The notes under the pieces are model-generated. The model made no database searches and was not told the DNA's origin. It saw only the letters and a program-made list of their open reading frames with translations. The translations under genes were made by a program, and so were the position numbers. Shown in pieces: positions 56,039-64,000 of a stretch of DNA of 64,000 nt. Origin of the DNA: Micromonospora sp. DSM 45708 (GTDB lineage: Bacteria; Actinomycetota; Actinomycetes; Mycobacteriales; Micromonosporaceae); the NCBI RefSeq assembly GCF_039566955.1, contig NZ_CP154796.1:930001-994000 (forward strand). The letters are read 5' to 3'. How positions within the stretch are numbered: the first letter of the stretch is position 1; each line of letters begins with the position of its first letter.

Positions 56039-56847
56039 TCCGATCGACGAGGGCGCACCGCCGCGAGCCGGTGCCGCCGACCCCGCACCCGTCCGGTGCC
56101 CGGCCGCCGGCGTTGCCGCCCGCCGCGGTGCCCCGGCACGTCGCCATCGTGATGGACGGCAACGGCCGCTGGGCCAAGGAGCGGGGGCTGCCCCGCACCA
56201 AGGGGCACGAGCAGGGCGAGCACAGCCTGTTCGACACCGTCGAGGGCGCGATCGAGATGGGCATTCCCTACCTGTCGGCGTACGCGTTCTCCACCGAGAA
56301 CTGGCGTCGCTCGCCGGACGAGGTCCGCTTCCTGATGGGCTTCAACCGCGACGTCATCCGCCGCCGCCGGGACCAGCTCGTCGACCTGGGCGTCCGGGTG
56401 GTGTGGTCGGGTCGGGCCGGGCGGCTCTGGAAGAGCGTGATCTCCGAGTTGCAGACCGCCGAGGAGATGTCGCGGGACAACTCGACGCTGACGCTCCAGT
56501 TCTGCGTCAACTACGGCGGCCAGGCGGAGATCGCCGACGCCGCCGCCGCGATCGCCCGGGACGTCGCCGCCGGCAAGCTGCATCCGGACAAGGTCACCGA
56601 GAAGACGGTGGCCCGTTACCTCTACCACCCCGAGGTGCCCGAGGTGGACATGTTCCTGCGTCCCTCCGGCGAGCAGCGCATCTCCAACTTCCTGCTCTGG
56701 CAGACCGCGTACGCGGAGCTGGTCTACCTGGACACGCTCTGGCCCGACTTCGACCGCCGGCACCTCTGGTACGCCTGCGAGCTGTACGCCCAGCGGGACC
56801 GCCGCTTCGGCGGCGCCCTGCCCAACCCGGTGGCCCCGGGAGTCTGA
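56035..56847 (+). CDS. uppS: isoprenyl transferase (undecaprenyl or decaprenyl diphosphate synthase)
   Basis: A 270-residue cis-prenyltransferase with [26 protein letters not shown] (catalytic Asp) and the segment [25 protein letters not shown] for diphosphate binding. It makes the lipid carrier for peptidoglycan. The GTG start is coupled to recO, an order shared with M. tuberculosis. An N-terminal extension of about 35 residues precedes the core. Confidence 0.95.
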   Translation: MIRSTRAHRREPVPPTPHPSGARPPALPPAAVPRHVAIVMDGNGRWAKERGLPRTKGHEQGEHSLFDTVEGAIEMGIPYLSAYAFSTENWRRSPDEVRFLMGFNRDVIRRRRDQLVDLGVRVVWSGRAGRLWKSVISELQTAEEMSRDNSTLTLQFCVNYGGQAEIADAAAAIARDVAAGKLHPDKVTEKTVARYLYHPEVPEVDMFLRPSGEQRISNFLLWQTAYAELVYLDTLWPDFDRRHLWYACELYAQRDRRFGGALPNPVAPGV

Positions 56848-56914
56848 GTTCACGCTTACCGACGCGACGCGCTGGGTACCGGTAGGGACAACAGCAAACG
56901 CGGAGGTGAACCAC

Positions 56915-57100
56915 ATGATTCAGAAGCGGATCGGGCAGTGGGCGGTCATGGCGGTCGCCGTGCCGCTGGCGGCGGCCGGCGCCCGCCGGCTCAGCCACAC
57001 GCTGGAGGCCCGTCGCGGGCCGACCGGGGTGAGCCGCCTGCTGACCAAGGGCGCGGACCTGCTCCGGCCGCAGAAGGCCAAGCGGCGTCGGTTCTTCTGA
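56915..57100 (+). CDS. small basic protein of unknown function
   Basis: A 61-residue protein with a hydrophobic segment (WAVMAVAVPLAAAGA, about 9-23) and a basic tail ending KAKRRRFF. GGAGG lies 8 nt before the ATG, which supports it as a real gene. The only recognisable trait is a single membrane-insertable helix. It lies alone between uppS and the terminator. Confidence 0.75.
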   Translation: MIQKRIGQWAVMAVAVPLAAAGARRLSHTLEARRGPTGVSRLLTKGADLLRPQKAKRRRFF

Positions 57101-57115
57101 CCTGTTCAGCGATGA

Positions 57116-57150
57116 ACAGAACGCCCCGCGTGTGACGCGGGGCGTTCTGT
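57116..57150. terminator. bidirectional terminator between the small protein gene and gnd
   Basis: ACAGAACGCCCCGCG and its perfect 15-bp complement with a 5-nt loop, followed by TTCCC. It serves the small gene on plus and gnd on minus. Confidence 0.85.
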
Positions 57151-57175
57151 TTCCCGTCCGTGAGCGGGGTGCGGC

Positions 57176-58618
57176 TCAGCCCTCCACTTCGGAGCGGTCG
57201 CCGGCCCAGCGGGTGTGGAACGCGCCGTCCCGGTCCACCCGGTGGTAGGTGTGCGCGCCGAAGTTGTCCCGCAGACCCTGGATCAGCGCGGCCGGCAACC
57301 GCTGCGCCCGCAACGCGTCGAAGTAGGCCAGCGACGACCCGAAGGCCGGGGTCGGCACGCCCGCCCGGGCCGCGTCGGCCACCACCCGCCGCCAGGCCGG
57401 GACGCCGGCGCTGACCCGGTCGGCGAACCAGGGCGCGACCAGCAGCGTCGCCAGTTCCGGCTCGCCGTCGTACGCCTCCCGGATGCGGTCCAGGAAGCGG
57501 GCCCGGATGATGCAGCCGCCCCGCCAGATGGTGGCCGTGCCACCCAGGTCGATGTTCCAGTCGTACTCCCGGCTGCCGGCGCGGATGTGGTCGAACCCCT
57601 GCGCGTACGCGACGATCTTGCTGGCCAGCAGCGCGCGGCGCACGTCCTCGACGAACGTGTCCCGGTCCTCCACCTGCCACTTCTCACCGGCGTCGGCGAA
57701 CACCCGGCGGGCGGCCTCGCGCTGGTCCGCGTGGCCGGACAGCGACCGCGCGAACGTGGCCTCGGCGATGCCGGTGATCGGGATGCCCAGGTCCAGCGCG
57801 CTCTGCACGGTCCAGCGACCGGTGCCCTTCTGCTCGGCCTGGTCGAGCACCACGTCCACGAACGCACGGCCGGTCGCCGCGTCGGTGTGCCCGAGCACGT
57901 CCGCGGTGATCTCGATCAGGAACGACTCCAACTCGCCGCTGTTCCACTCCCGGAAGATCTCCGCGATCTCCGCCGGGCTCGCCGACAGGCCGGCCCGCAA
58001 CAGGTCGTACGCCTCGGCGATGAGCTGCATGTCGGCGTACTCGATGCCGTTGTGCACCATCTTGACGAAGTGGCCGGCGCCGTCCGGCCCGATGTGCCGG
58101 CAGCAGGGCTCGCCCTCGACCTGTGCGGCGATCTTCTCGAAGATCGGCCCGAGCTTGCGGTAGGACTCCGCCGAGCCGCCCGGCATGATGCTCGGGCCGC
58201 GCAACGCGCCCTCCTCGCCACCGGAGACGCCGGTGCCGACGAAGTGCAGCCCGTGCCCGCGCAGCGCCTCCTCCCGGCGGCGGGTGTCGGCGAAGTGCGC
58301 GTTGCCGCAGTCGACGACGATGTCCCCCTCCTCCAGCAGCGGGATCAGCTCGTCGATCACGGCGTCGGTCGGCGCGCCGGCCTTCACCATCACGATCACC
58401 GCGCGTGGCCGCTCCAGCGAGGCGACGAAGTCGGCGAGCGACTCGGACGGCACGAACGTGCCCTCGTCGCCGTGCTCGGCGACCAGGCTGCGGGTGCGCT
58501 CCGGCGACCGGTTGTGCACCGCCACGGCGAAGCCGTTGCGGGCCAGGTTCCGGGCCAGGTTACGACCCATCACCGCCAGACCGGTGACCCCGATCTGCGC
58601 CGTCGCCTGCTCTGCCAT
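57176..58618 (-). CDS. gnd: 6-phosphogluconate dehydrogenase, decarboxylating
   Basis: A 480-residue enzyme converting 6-phosphogluconate to ribulose-5-phosphate with NADPH formation. N-terminal Rossmann domain with GLAVMGRNLARN, NRSPERT after it (NADP-type), the substrate loop GTGVSGGEEGALRGPSIMPGG and the catalytic Lys in KMVHNGIEYADMQ. The C-terminal helical domain closes the family length. The ATG at 58618 follows no clear ribosome-binding site. Confidence 0.97.
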   Translation of the reverse strand: MAEQATAQIGVTGLAVMGRNLARNLARNGFAVAVHNRSPERTRSLVAEHGDEGTFVPSESLADFVASLERPRAVIVMVKAGAPTDAVIDELIPLLEEGDIVVDCGNAHFADTRRREEALRGHGLHFVGTGVSGGEEGALRGPSIMPGGSAESYRKLGPIFEKIAAQVEGEPCCRHIGPDGAGHFVKMVHNGIEYADMQLIAEAYDLLRAGLSASPAEIAEIFREWNSGELESFLIEITADVLGHTDAATGRAFVDVVLDQAEQKGTGRWTVQSALDLGIPITGIAEATFARSLSGHADQREAARRVFADAGEKWQVEDRDTFVEDVRRALLASKIVAYAQGFDHIRAGSREYDWNIDLGGTATIWRGGCIIRARFLDRIREAYDGEPELATLLVAPWFADRVSAGVPAWRRVVADAARAGVPTPAFGSSLAYFDALRAQRLPAALIQGLRDNFGAHTYHRVDRDGAFHTRWAGDRSEVEG

Positions 58619-58746
58619 GCGTACCGCCACCTCTCGTCCTCGCTCGTCCGGCGACCGTCCTCGCTGTCGTGCTGCGACCGTATCGCGATCGCCGGGGGTA
58701 GCGGACCGGAGATGCACGGCGGGTGAGGAACCGGTGGCCGTGCGTC

Positions 58747-59043
58747 TCAGCCCTCGGCGAGACGCGCCTCGACGTGCGCCACCTTCGCGGTCAACGCGTC
58801 GGTCACGCCGGGACGCAGGTCGGCCTTGAGCACCAGGCTGACCCGGGGCGCCTGTGCCGCGACGGTGTCGACGGCCCGCTTCACCACCGCCATCACCTCG
58901 TCCCACTCACCCTCGACGGTGGTGAACATGGCGTCGGTCCGGTTCGGCAGGCCGGACTCGCGGACCACCCGGACGGCGTCGGCGACCGGGTCGCCCACTG
59001 ACTCACCCACGCCGAGCGGGGTGATCGAGAATGCGATCAGCAT
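58747..59043 (-). CDS. thiamine-binding-type protein, MTH1187/YkoF-like
   Basis: A 98-residue protein with the family start [24 protein letters not shown] and the [22 protein letters not shown] segment. Members bind thiamine or its pyrimidine. It lies 3 kb from the TPP-controlled ECF transporter, as YkoF is next to ykoEDC in Bacillus, which supports a role in thiamine uptake. It is not in the same transcription unit. No ribosome-binding site is clear. Confidence 0.85.
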   Translation of the reverse strand: MLIAFSITPLGVGESVGDPVADAVRVVRESGLPNRTDAMFTTVEGEWDEVMAVVKRAVDTVAAQAPRVSLVLKADLRPGVTDALTAKVAHVEARLAEG

Positions 59044-59290
59044 GCCGACGATGGTGCCAGTAATTCGGGTGCGGAACGTGCGGGCGTCGGGTTAGCGTTC
59101 CGGTATGCGTAACTGACGCCCCACCTCCGAGCCCGGTCCACCGCCGCAGATGCCGTGGACCCGTCCTGCTCCGGGCGTCCGCATCCGCTTCCCGCCGCCG
59201 TTGTCCGCGGTGTCCGTCGTGGTCGGATCGCACCGGGGCGCCGCCCGGCGCGTCCCTGACCGGCGCGTCCGACAGACAGGAGGCCCGCGG

Positions 59291-59575
59291 ATGCCCGCGA
59301 AGCGCAGCCCGAAGAAGTCCCGCACGTCGTCGCCGTCCCCGCTGGGGTTGACGCCGGCGGATCTCGACTCGCCCACCGTGTCCCCGTCGACGCCGTCGAC
59401 CCTGCCCGGTTCCCCTCCGCCCGCTGCGGCGTCACCCGCTGCGGCGTCGGCCAGTTCGGCGCCGGCTCGCCCGGTACCACCGAAGGCGGGCCCGCCCGGC
59501 GGCCGAGACGCCCGACTGACCGGGCGCAGCCAGCGCGCCGGCCAGAACCGGTTCTACGCCTTCCGGCGGAGCTGA
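59291..59575 (+). CDS. small basic, Pro/Ser-rich protein
   Basis: A 94-residue protein starting MPAKRSPKKSRTSS. AGGAGG 7 nt upstream supports the start. The middle is Ser/Pro/Ala-rich and disordered; the end GQNRFYAFRRS looks conserved-type. No domain is recognised; it could bind nucleic acid through its basic ends. Confidence 0.7.
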   Translation: MPAKRSPKKSRTSSPSPLGLTPADLDSPTVSPSTPSTLPGSPPPAAASPAAASASSAPARPVPPKAGPPGGRDARLTGRSQRAGQNRFYAFRRS

Positions 59576-59644
59576 CCGCCACAGATCTCGGAAGCTCCAG
59601 GCCCTCCAGGGCACGTTCCTTCCAAGATCTCCCTCCGACGGCGT

Positions 59645-59701
59645 TGATCATGAAGTTGGCGGCGGCAGAACGGACAACAGCCGCCGCCAACTTCATGATC
59701 A
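59645..59701. repeat. 22-bp perfect inverted repeat, GTTGATCA family
   Basis: Two 22-bp arms, perfectly complementary, with a 13-nt loop. The outer half reads TGATCATGAAGTTGGCGG and the inner half GCGGC. It lies in the gap between the convergent small gene and ecfT. Arms share the GTTGATCA-G-AGTT-GCG module with the repeat at 61997-62057. Confidence 0.85.
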
Positions 59702-59725
59702 CGGCGCGGGGCGCGGGGCGCGGGG

Positions 59726-60526
59726 TCAGCCGATCAGGGGGCGGAAGGTGCCCAGGGCGATGCTCGTGGTGAGCGCGGCGGCGGCCAGTGCGGCGGCGGC
59801 GAGCACGAGCAGGGCGTCCGCGCGGGTGAAGCGCTGCTGCCGGGCGACCGTACGCGGGGTGCCCGCGTCGAAGCCCCGGGCATCCATCGCCACCGCCAGT
59901 CGGGTGCCGCGCCGGATCGCGCCGACCAGCAGCGTGAACGCGGTGGACGCGAAGAGCCGCAGCTTGGCCACCGGGTTGCGGCCGGCGTCCACGCCCCGGG
60001 CCCGCCGGGCCATGCTGATCATCCGCCACTCCTGTTCGAGGAGCGGCACCAGCCGGAACGCGGCCAGCGCGCCGATGGCGAACCGGGCCGGCGCCTTCGC
60101 GTTCTGGATCAGCGCGTCGGCCAGATCGGTCGGGTCCGTGGTGGCGAACACGATGATGCCGGGCAGCGCCACCGCGAGCATGCGCAGCACCAGCCCGAGC
60201 GCGGTGACCAGGACGCCCTGGGTGACCAGCACCGGCCCGGCCTCGACCAGCACCGGGCCGGACCGGTCGGCGGCGAAGAGCACCAGCGTGACCAGGATGC
60301 CGACGGCGGCGGCCAGCAGCGGCCACGCCCGGCGGGCCAGCACCCGGTAGCGGACCCCGAACAGCGGCAGCACGGCCAGCTCGACCGCGATGGCGATGGC
60401 CGGCGCGACCGGGTCCAGCGTCGCCACCAGCACGATGGTGAACACCATCGCGGCGGCCAGCTTCGCCACCGGGTTGCGCCGGGCCAGCGGGGCGCCGGGC
60501 GTCGCCACCGGTTCCAGGCCGATCAC
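59726..60526 (-). CDS. ECF transporter T component (CbiQ/EcfT family)
   Basis: A 266-residue membrane protein with four or more helices and the cytoplasmic coupling-helix motif ARRARG (about residues 173-178), characteristic of EcfT. A second Ala-Met-Asp-Ala-Arg-Gly motif (MDARGFDAG) follows at about 215. Its GTG overlaps the end of the ATPase gene, so the two are coupled. It ends the thiamine ECF operon. Confidence 0.93.
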   Translation of the reverse strand: MIGLEPVATPGAPLARRNPVAKLAAAMVFTIVLVATLDPVAPAIAIAVELAVLPLFGVRYRVLARRAWPLLAAAVGILVTLVLFAADRSGPVLVEAGPVLVTQGVLVTALGLVLRMLAVALPGIIVFATTDPTDLADALIQNAKAPARFAIGALAAFRLVPLLEQEWRMISMARRARGVDAGRNPVAKLRLFASTAFTLLVGAIRRGTRLAVAMDARGFDAGTPRTVARQQRFTRADALLVLAAAALAAAALTTSIALGTFRPLIG

Positions 60527-61965
60527 GGGTCCACCCCGTCCGGGTCGGCGGTCGGGCGGTCCAGGGTGAGCGTCCGATCGGCCAGTGCGGCGACGAAGTC
60601 CGCGTCGTGGGTCACCGCGACCACGCCGTGGCCGGCGTCGCGCAGCTCGGCGAGCAGGTCGACCAGCTCCAGCCAGGTGCGCCGGTCCTGCCCGAACGTG
60701 GGCTCGTCGCAGATCAGCAGGCGGGGCGCGGTGGCCAGGGCGGTCGCCACGCTCAGCCGCCGCGCCTCCCCACCGGAGAGGGTGTACGGGTTGGCGCCGG
60801 CGAGCCGGTCCAGCCGCAGCCGGTGCAGCAGCGCGTCCACGGTGGCGGTCGCCGCCGCCTCGGACTGTCCGGTCCGGCGCGGGCCGAGCGCCAGTTCGTC
60901 ACGGACCGTGCCGGTGACGAACTGGTGCTCCGGGTCCTGGAAGACCGAACCGATCCGGCGGGCCAGCGCCGGTGCCCGCCAGCGGTACGGGGGAGTACGC
61001 GCGTCCCGGCCGGCCAGTTCCGGGGTCGCGGTGACCGTGCCGGTGCCGGGGCGCAGCAGGCCGCCGAGGAGCAGCGCCAGCGTGGACTTGCCGGCGCCGT
61101 TCGGGCCGAGGACGGCGAGCGCCTCGCCGGCGCGTACCCGGAGGTCGGTGGGGGCCAGCCGGGGCGGTAGGCCGAGCCGGTCGGCGGTGAGCAGCACGTC
61201 TCCGGCCGGCGCGGTGGCGGGGCGCGGCGGTGCGGTGTGCCCGGGCACCCAGACCCCGGCGGCGGCCAGCGCCTCGCCGTGCGCGGCGAAGACCGCGCCG
61301 GGCGGCCCGTCGGCGCGTACGCCGCCTCCCGGTTCCAGCACCACCACGCGGTCGACGAGCGGCAGCGCCTCGGCGACCCGGTGCTCCACCAGGATCAGCG
61401 TGGTGTCCGCGTCGACCGCCTCCGTGACCGCCCGGCGGATCAGCGCGGCTCCGGCCGGGTCGAGGTTGGCGGTCGGCTCGTCGAGCAGCAGCAGTCCCGG
61501 CCGCAGCGCGAGCGCCCCGGCCAGGGCCAGCCGTTGCTGCTCGCCGCCACTGAGCGCGGCGGTCGGGCGGTCCCGGTGGTAGGGGAAGCCGACCCGGCGC
61601 AGCGCCTCGTCCACCCGGGGCCAGATCTCCTCGGCCGGCAGGCCGCGGTTCTCCAGCCCGAACGCGACGTCGTCACCGGAGCGGGCCATCACGAGCTGGG
61701 TCTCCGGGTCCTGGAACACCGCGCCGACGCGCTCGCGGGCCTTGCGCGGGTCCAGCCCGTCGATCTCGACGGTGCCCTCCTGCTCGCCGGAGTCCTCCGG
61801 CAGCAGCCCGGCCAGCGCCGCCAGCAGCGTGCTCTTCCCGGCCCCCGACGCGCCGAGCAGCAGCACCCGCTCCCCGCTCTCGACGCGCAGGTCCACCTCG
61901 CGCACCGCCCAGGCCCGGCGCCCCCCGTGCCGCCACCCGAACCCCCGAAGCACCACCCCGCTCAC
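60523..61965 (-). CDS. fused ECF transporter ATPases (two ABC domains)
   Basis: A 480-residue protein with two ABC ATPase domains. Domain 1: Walker A GASGAGKST (about 40), ABC signature ALSGGEQQRLALAGAL, Walker B LLLLDEPTANLD. Domain 2: GPNGAGKSTLALLL, TLSGGEARRLSVA, LLICDEPTFGQD. This matches YkoD-type duplicated EcfA. The start at 61965 is preferred: GGAGGGG stands about 8 nt upstream. A 107-bp gap holding a palindrome separates it from the S component. Confidence 0.94.
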   Translation of the reverse strand: MSGVVLRGFGWRHGGRRAWAVREVDLRVESGERVLLLGASGAGKSTLLAALAGLLPEDSGEQEGTVEIDGLDPRKARERVGAVFQDPETQLVMARSGDDVAFGLENRGLPAEEIWPRVDEALRRVGFPYHRDRPTAALSGGEQQRLALAGALALRPGLLLLDEPTANLDPAGAALIRRAVTEAVDADTTLILVEHRVAEALPLVDRVVVLEPGGGVRADGPPGAVFAAHGEALAAAGVWVPGHTAPPRPATAPAGDVLLTADRLGLPPRLAPTDLRVRAGEALAVLGPNGAGKSTLALLLGGLLRPGTGTVTATPELAGRDARTPPYRWRAPALARRIGSVFQDPEHQFVTGTVRDELALGPRRTGQSEAAATATVDALLHRLRLDRLAGANPYTLSGGEARRLSVATALATAPRLLICDEPTFGQDRRTWLELVDLLAELRDAGHGVVAVTHDADFVAALADRTLTLDRPTADPDGVDP

Positions 61966-61996
61966 CGCGCCACCCCTCCCGTTCCGGCCCAGCCTC

Positions 61997-62057
61997 GTTG
62001 ACCAAGGAGTTCGCGTCAGGGAAACCGCACCCGGCTGACGCAAACTCCTTGATCAAC
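61997..62057. repeat. 23-bp inverted repeat inside the ECF operon, GTTGATCA family
   Basis: Arms GTTGACCAAGGAGTTCGCG... and its near complement (21 of 23 positions) enclose a 15-nt loop. It lies between the S component and the ATPase gene of one operon, so it may attenuate transcription or protect the upstream mRNA. Confidence 0.8.
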
Positions 62058-62072
62058 GGGGTGGGCGGGCGG

Positions 62073-62663
62073 TCAGACCAGGGCGCGGTTCCGGCCGGCG
62101 GGGAAGCGGTCCAGGACGCCGGTGTTGGCCAGCGCGCGGGTCAGCAGGTGAGCGCCGACGCCGGCGACGACGGTGGCGCTGACGATGGTGATCAGCGCGT
62201 ACGGGATGCGGTAGGAGGTCAGCTCGTACGCCTTGTTCCAGTAGACGAAGTCGAAGATCGCCGCGCCCAGGCCGGTGAGCGCACCGGCCAGCACCGCCAC
62301 CGGCAGCTTGAACGAGCGGTAGCGGAACGCGGCGAACGCCAACTCCGCGCCGACGCCCTGCATCAGGCCCTGAAGGATCACGATGCCCGCCCACTGGCTG
62401 CCCAGCAGCGCGGAGACGATCGCGGCGACCGTCTCGCAGTAGAGCGCGGCGCCCGGCTTGCGGATGATCAGGCCGGCGAGCACCGCCGGGATCAGCCACA
62501 CGCCGTAGAGCACCGCCTGGGCCGGCGGGAAGAACGCGAACGCCGCGTCGGTGGCGCTCCAGAGCAGGCCCCAGGCCCAGAAGACGACGCCGAAGGCGAC
62601 GGCGATGACCGAGGCGACGACGATGTCGACGGTACGCCAGCGGTTGCTGTCGGTGTGGTTCAC
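62073..62663 (-). CDS. ECF transporter substrate-binding component (YkoE type)
   Basis: A 196-residue membrane protein with about five helices, beginning with VNHTDSNRWRTVDIVVASVIAVAFGVVFW. The YkoE-type segment GAELAFAAFRYRSFKL is visible. The TPP riboswitch directly upstream, the following ATPases and the T component indicate uptake of thiamine or hydroxymethylpyrimidine. GTG at 62663 with GGGAG 5 nt upstream. Confidence 0.92.
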   Translation of the reverse strand: MNHTDSNRWRTVDIVVASVIAVAFGVVFWAWGLLWSATDAAFAFFPPAQAVLYGVWLIPAVLAGLIIRKPGAALYCETVAAIVSALLGSQWAGIVILQGLMQGVGAELAFAAFRYRSFKLPVAVLAGALTGLGAAIFDFVYWNKAYELTSYRIPYALITIVSATVVAGVGAHLLTRALANTGVLDRFPAGRNRALV

Positions 62664-62751
62664 GGTTGCTCCCAGTTGCTCGAGGCGAACCAGGAGAAGA
62701 CGCACGCCGCGCCCGGTGTGCCCGGACGTCGACGCGGCTGGAGGTCGACCG

Positions 62752-62835
<84 letters not shown>

Positions 62836-62919
62836 CGGATGTGAAGTTGTCTCGTCGCAGACGCTAGCACCGCCGCCGGTCCCGGGCCCAGCAGGGCGAC
62901 TGTCGGTAGGCTGGCGATC

Positions 62920-63756
62920 ATGCAGGTCGAGGCGCGAGGTCTGACGTTCGAGGTACGCACCGGCGGCCCCGGGGACGGCGATCCCGTCCTGCTGCTGCAC
63001 GGTTTCCCGCAGCACGCCGGCGAGTGGGACGCGGTGACGCCCGCGCTGCACGCCGCCGGGCTGCGCACGTACGCGCTCGACCAGCGCGGCTACTCGCCCG
63101 GCGCGCGGCCGGCGGCGGTCGAGGCGTACCGCATCCCGGAGCTGGTGGCCGACGCGGCCGGCGTGCTCGACGCGCTCGGGGTGACCGGCGCGCACCTGGT
63201 CGGCCACGACTGGGGCGCGATCGTGGCCTGGGGCCTGGCCGCGGCGCACCCGGAGCGGGTGCGGACGCTGACCGCGGTGTCGGTGCCGCACCCGGCCGCG
63301 ATGGGCCACGCGCTCGCCACCGACCCCCGGCAGAAGGCCAAGTCCGCCTATATGGCGCTGTTCCGGATGCCGGGCAAGGCGGAGAAGGTCCTGCTGGCGC
63401 TGCACGGCGCCGCGCTGCGCCGGCTGCTGCGCGGCGTCGGGGACGCGGACACGGTCGCCCGCTACGCCGGGCCGATGCGGGAGCCGGGGGCGCTCACCGC
63501 GGCGCTCAACTGGTACCGCGCGATGAGCGGGTCGGACATGAAGGCGGTCGGCCCGGTGGCGGTGCCGACCACGTACGTCTGGAGCGACCGGGACGTCGCG
63601 ATCGGCCGGACCGCCGCCGAGGCCTGCGCGGGGCACGTCACCGGCGACTACCGGTTCGTGACCCTGTCCGGCGTCAGCCACTGGATCCCCGACGAGGCGC
63701 CGGGCCCGCTGGCCGAGGCCGTCCTGGCCCGGGTCCGAGGAATGGAGGAAGCATGA
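62920..63756 (+). CDS. alpha/beta hydrolase
   Basis: A 278-residue hydrolase. The nucleophile elbow is GHDWGA with Asp in place of Ser, and LLLHGFPQHAGEW holds the oxyanion HG, features of epoxide hydrolase or haloalkane dehalogenase-like members. Catalytic His is in SGVSHWIPDEAP. The substrate is unknown. TAGGCT lies 7 nt before the ATG with no ribosome-binding site, so a leaderless start is likely. It overlaps the next gene (ATGA). Confidence 0.9.
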   Translation: MQVEARGLTFEVRTGGPGDGDPVLLLHGFPQHAGEWDAVTPALHAAGLRTYALDQRGYSPGARPAAVEAYRIPELVADAAGVLDALGVTGAHLVGHDWGAIVAWGLAAAHPERVRTLTAVSVPHPAAMGHALATDPRQKAKSAYMALFRMPGKAEKVLLALHGAALRRLLRGVGDADTVARYAGPMREPGALTAALNWYRAMSGSDMKAVGPVAVPTTYVWSDRDVAIGRTAAEACAGHVTGDYRFVTLSGVSHWIPDEAPGPLAEAVLARVRGMEEA

Positions 63757-64000
63757 CGGTGAGCGCCGAGGCGTTCCTGGCGACGGTGACGTCGACGATG
63801 CAGCGGGTGGCCGCCGCGCAGCGGGAAAACGTGGCCGAGGCGGCCGACCTGATCGCGGCGGCGCTGCGTGCCGACGGGGTGGTGCACGCGTTCGGCACCG
63901 GGCACTCCGAGGCGCTCGCCATGGAGATCGCCGGCCGCGCCGGCGGGCTGGTGCCCACCAACCGGATCGCGCTGCGCGACCTGGTCCTGATCGGTGGCGA
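63753..64000 (+). CDS. SIS-domain protein (3' end outside window)
   Basis: The first 82 residues are visible. The segment VVHAFGTGHSEALAMEIAGRAGG is the SIS sugar-phosphate-binding fold. It is likely a phosphosugar isomerase or regulator of the UPF0309 type. Its ATG overlaps the hydrolase stop, indicating co-translation. GGAGGAAG precedes it. Confidence 0.85.
   Translation, partial: MTVSAEAFLATVTSTMQRVAAAQRENVAEAADLIAAALRADGVVHAFGTGHSEALAMEIAGRAGGLVPTNRIALRDLVLIGG

Overview
The window is high-GC DNA (mostly above 70% G+C in third positions) from an actinobacterium, most likely a member of the Micromonosporaceae. That placement is an inference from codon use, GTG starts, many apparently leaderless genes and the conserved gene order. 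Two long blocks follow the order known from Mycobacterium tuberculosis: rne - rplU - rpmA - obgE ... nadD - rsfS - phosphatase - degV - comEA - comEC - holA - rpsT - lepA, and hrcA - dnaJ2 - rsmE - phoH - ybeY - CBS protein - deaminase-like - era - recO - uppS. The species itself cannot be named from the sequence.

Layout. 1-5.9 kb: the two halves of a radical-SAM/DUF2344 module, separated by a type VII secretion-like trio (helical protein, WxG glycine-rich protein, mycosin). 6-12.6 kb: RNase E/G with a long disordered arm, a lipoprotein, ribosomal proteins L21 and L27, ObgE and an acetyltransferase. 12.6-19.4 kb: accessory genes, including membrane proteins, a three-gene envelope-stress-like cluster (DUF1469 and DUF3618), a family 2 glycosyltransferase, a CYP152 fatty-acid peroxygenase and an orphan DUF397 protein. 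19.4-30.7 kb: PepN, NadD, RsfS, phosphatase, DegV, a deleted SDR pseudogene, ComEA/ComEC, HolA and S20. 30.9-35.6 kb: phosphotransferase, DUF4240, LepA and a tandem duplicate of a GlsB-type stress membrane protein. 35.7-38.9 kb: a sugar ABC importer without its own ATPase. 38.9-42.7 kb: lysozyme-like protein, crotonase, HemW and a DUF4870 protein. 42.8-57.1 kb: heat-shock, translation and cell-wall block. 57.1-64 kb: 6-phosphogluconate dehydrogenase, a thiamine-binding-type protein, a TPP-riboswitch-controlled ECF transporter (S component, fused ATPases, T component), an alpha/beta hydrolase and the start of a SIS-domain gene.

Regulation visible in the sequence: a CIRCE operator overlapping the hrcA -10 box, a TPP riboswitch, sigma-70-type promoters for rplU and rpsT, paired stress-type promoters on the GlsB duplicates, a ROK-like palindrome before the sugar importer, two DnaA boxes before comEA, and about ten starts with a -10 hexamer 6-8 nt upstream and no ribosome-binding site. 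Long perfect intergenic palindromes recur, and three of them look like one family. No rRNA, tRNA, CRISPR array, transposase or prophage was seen.
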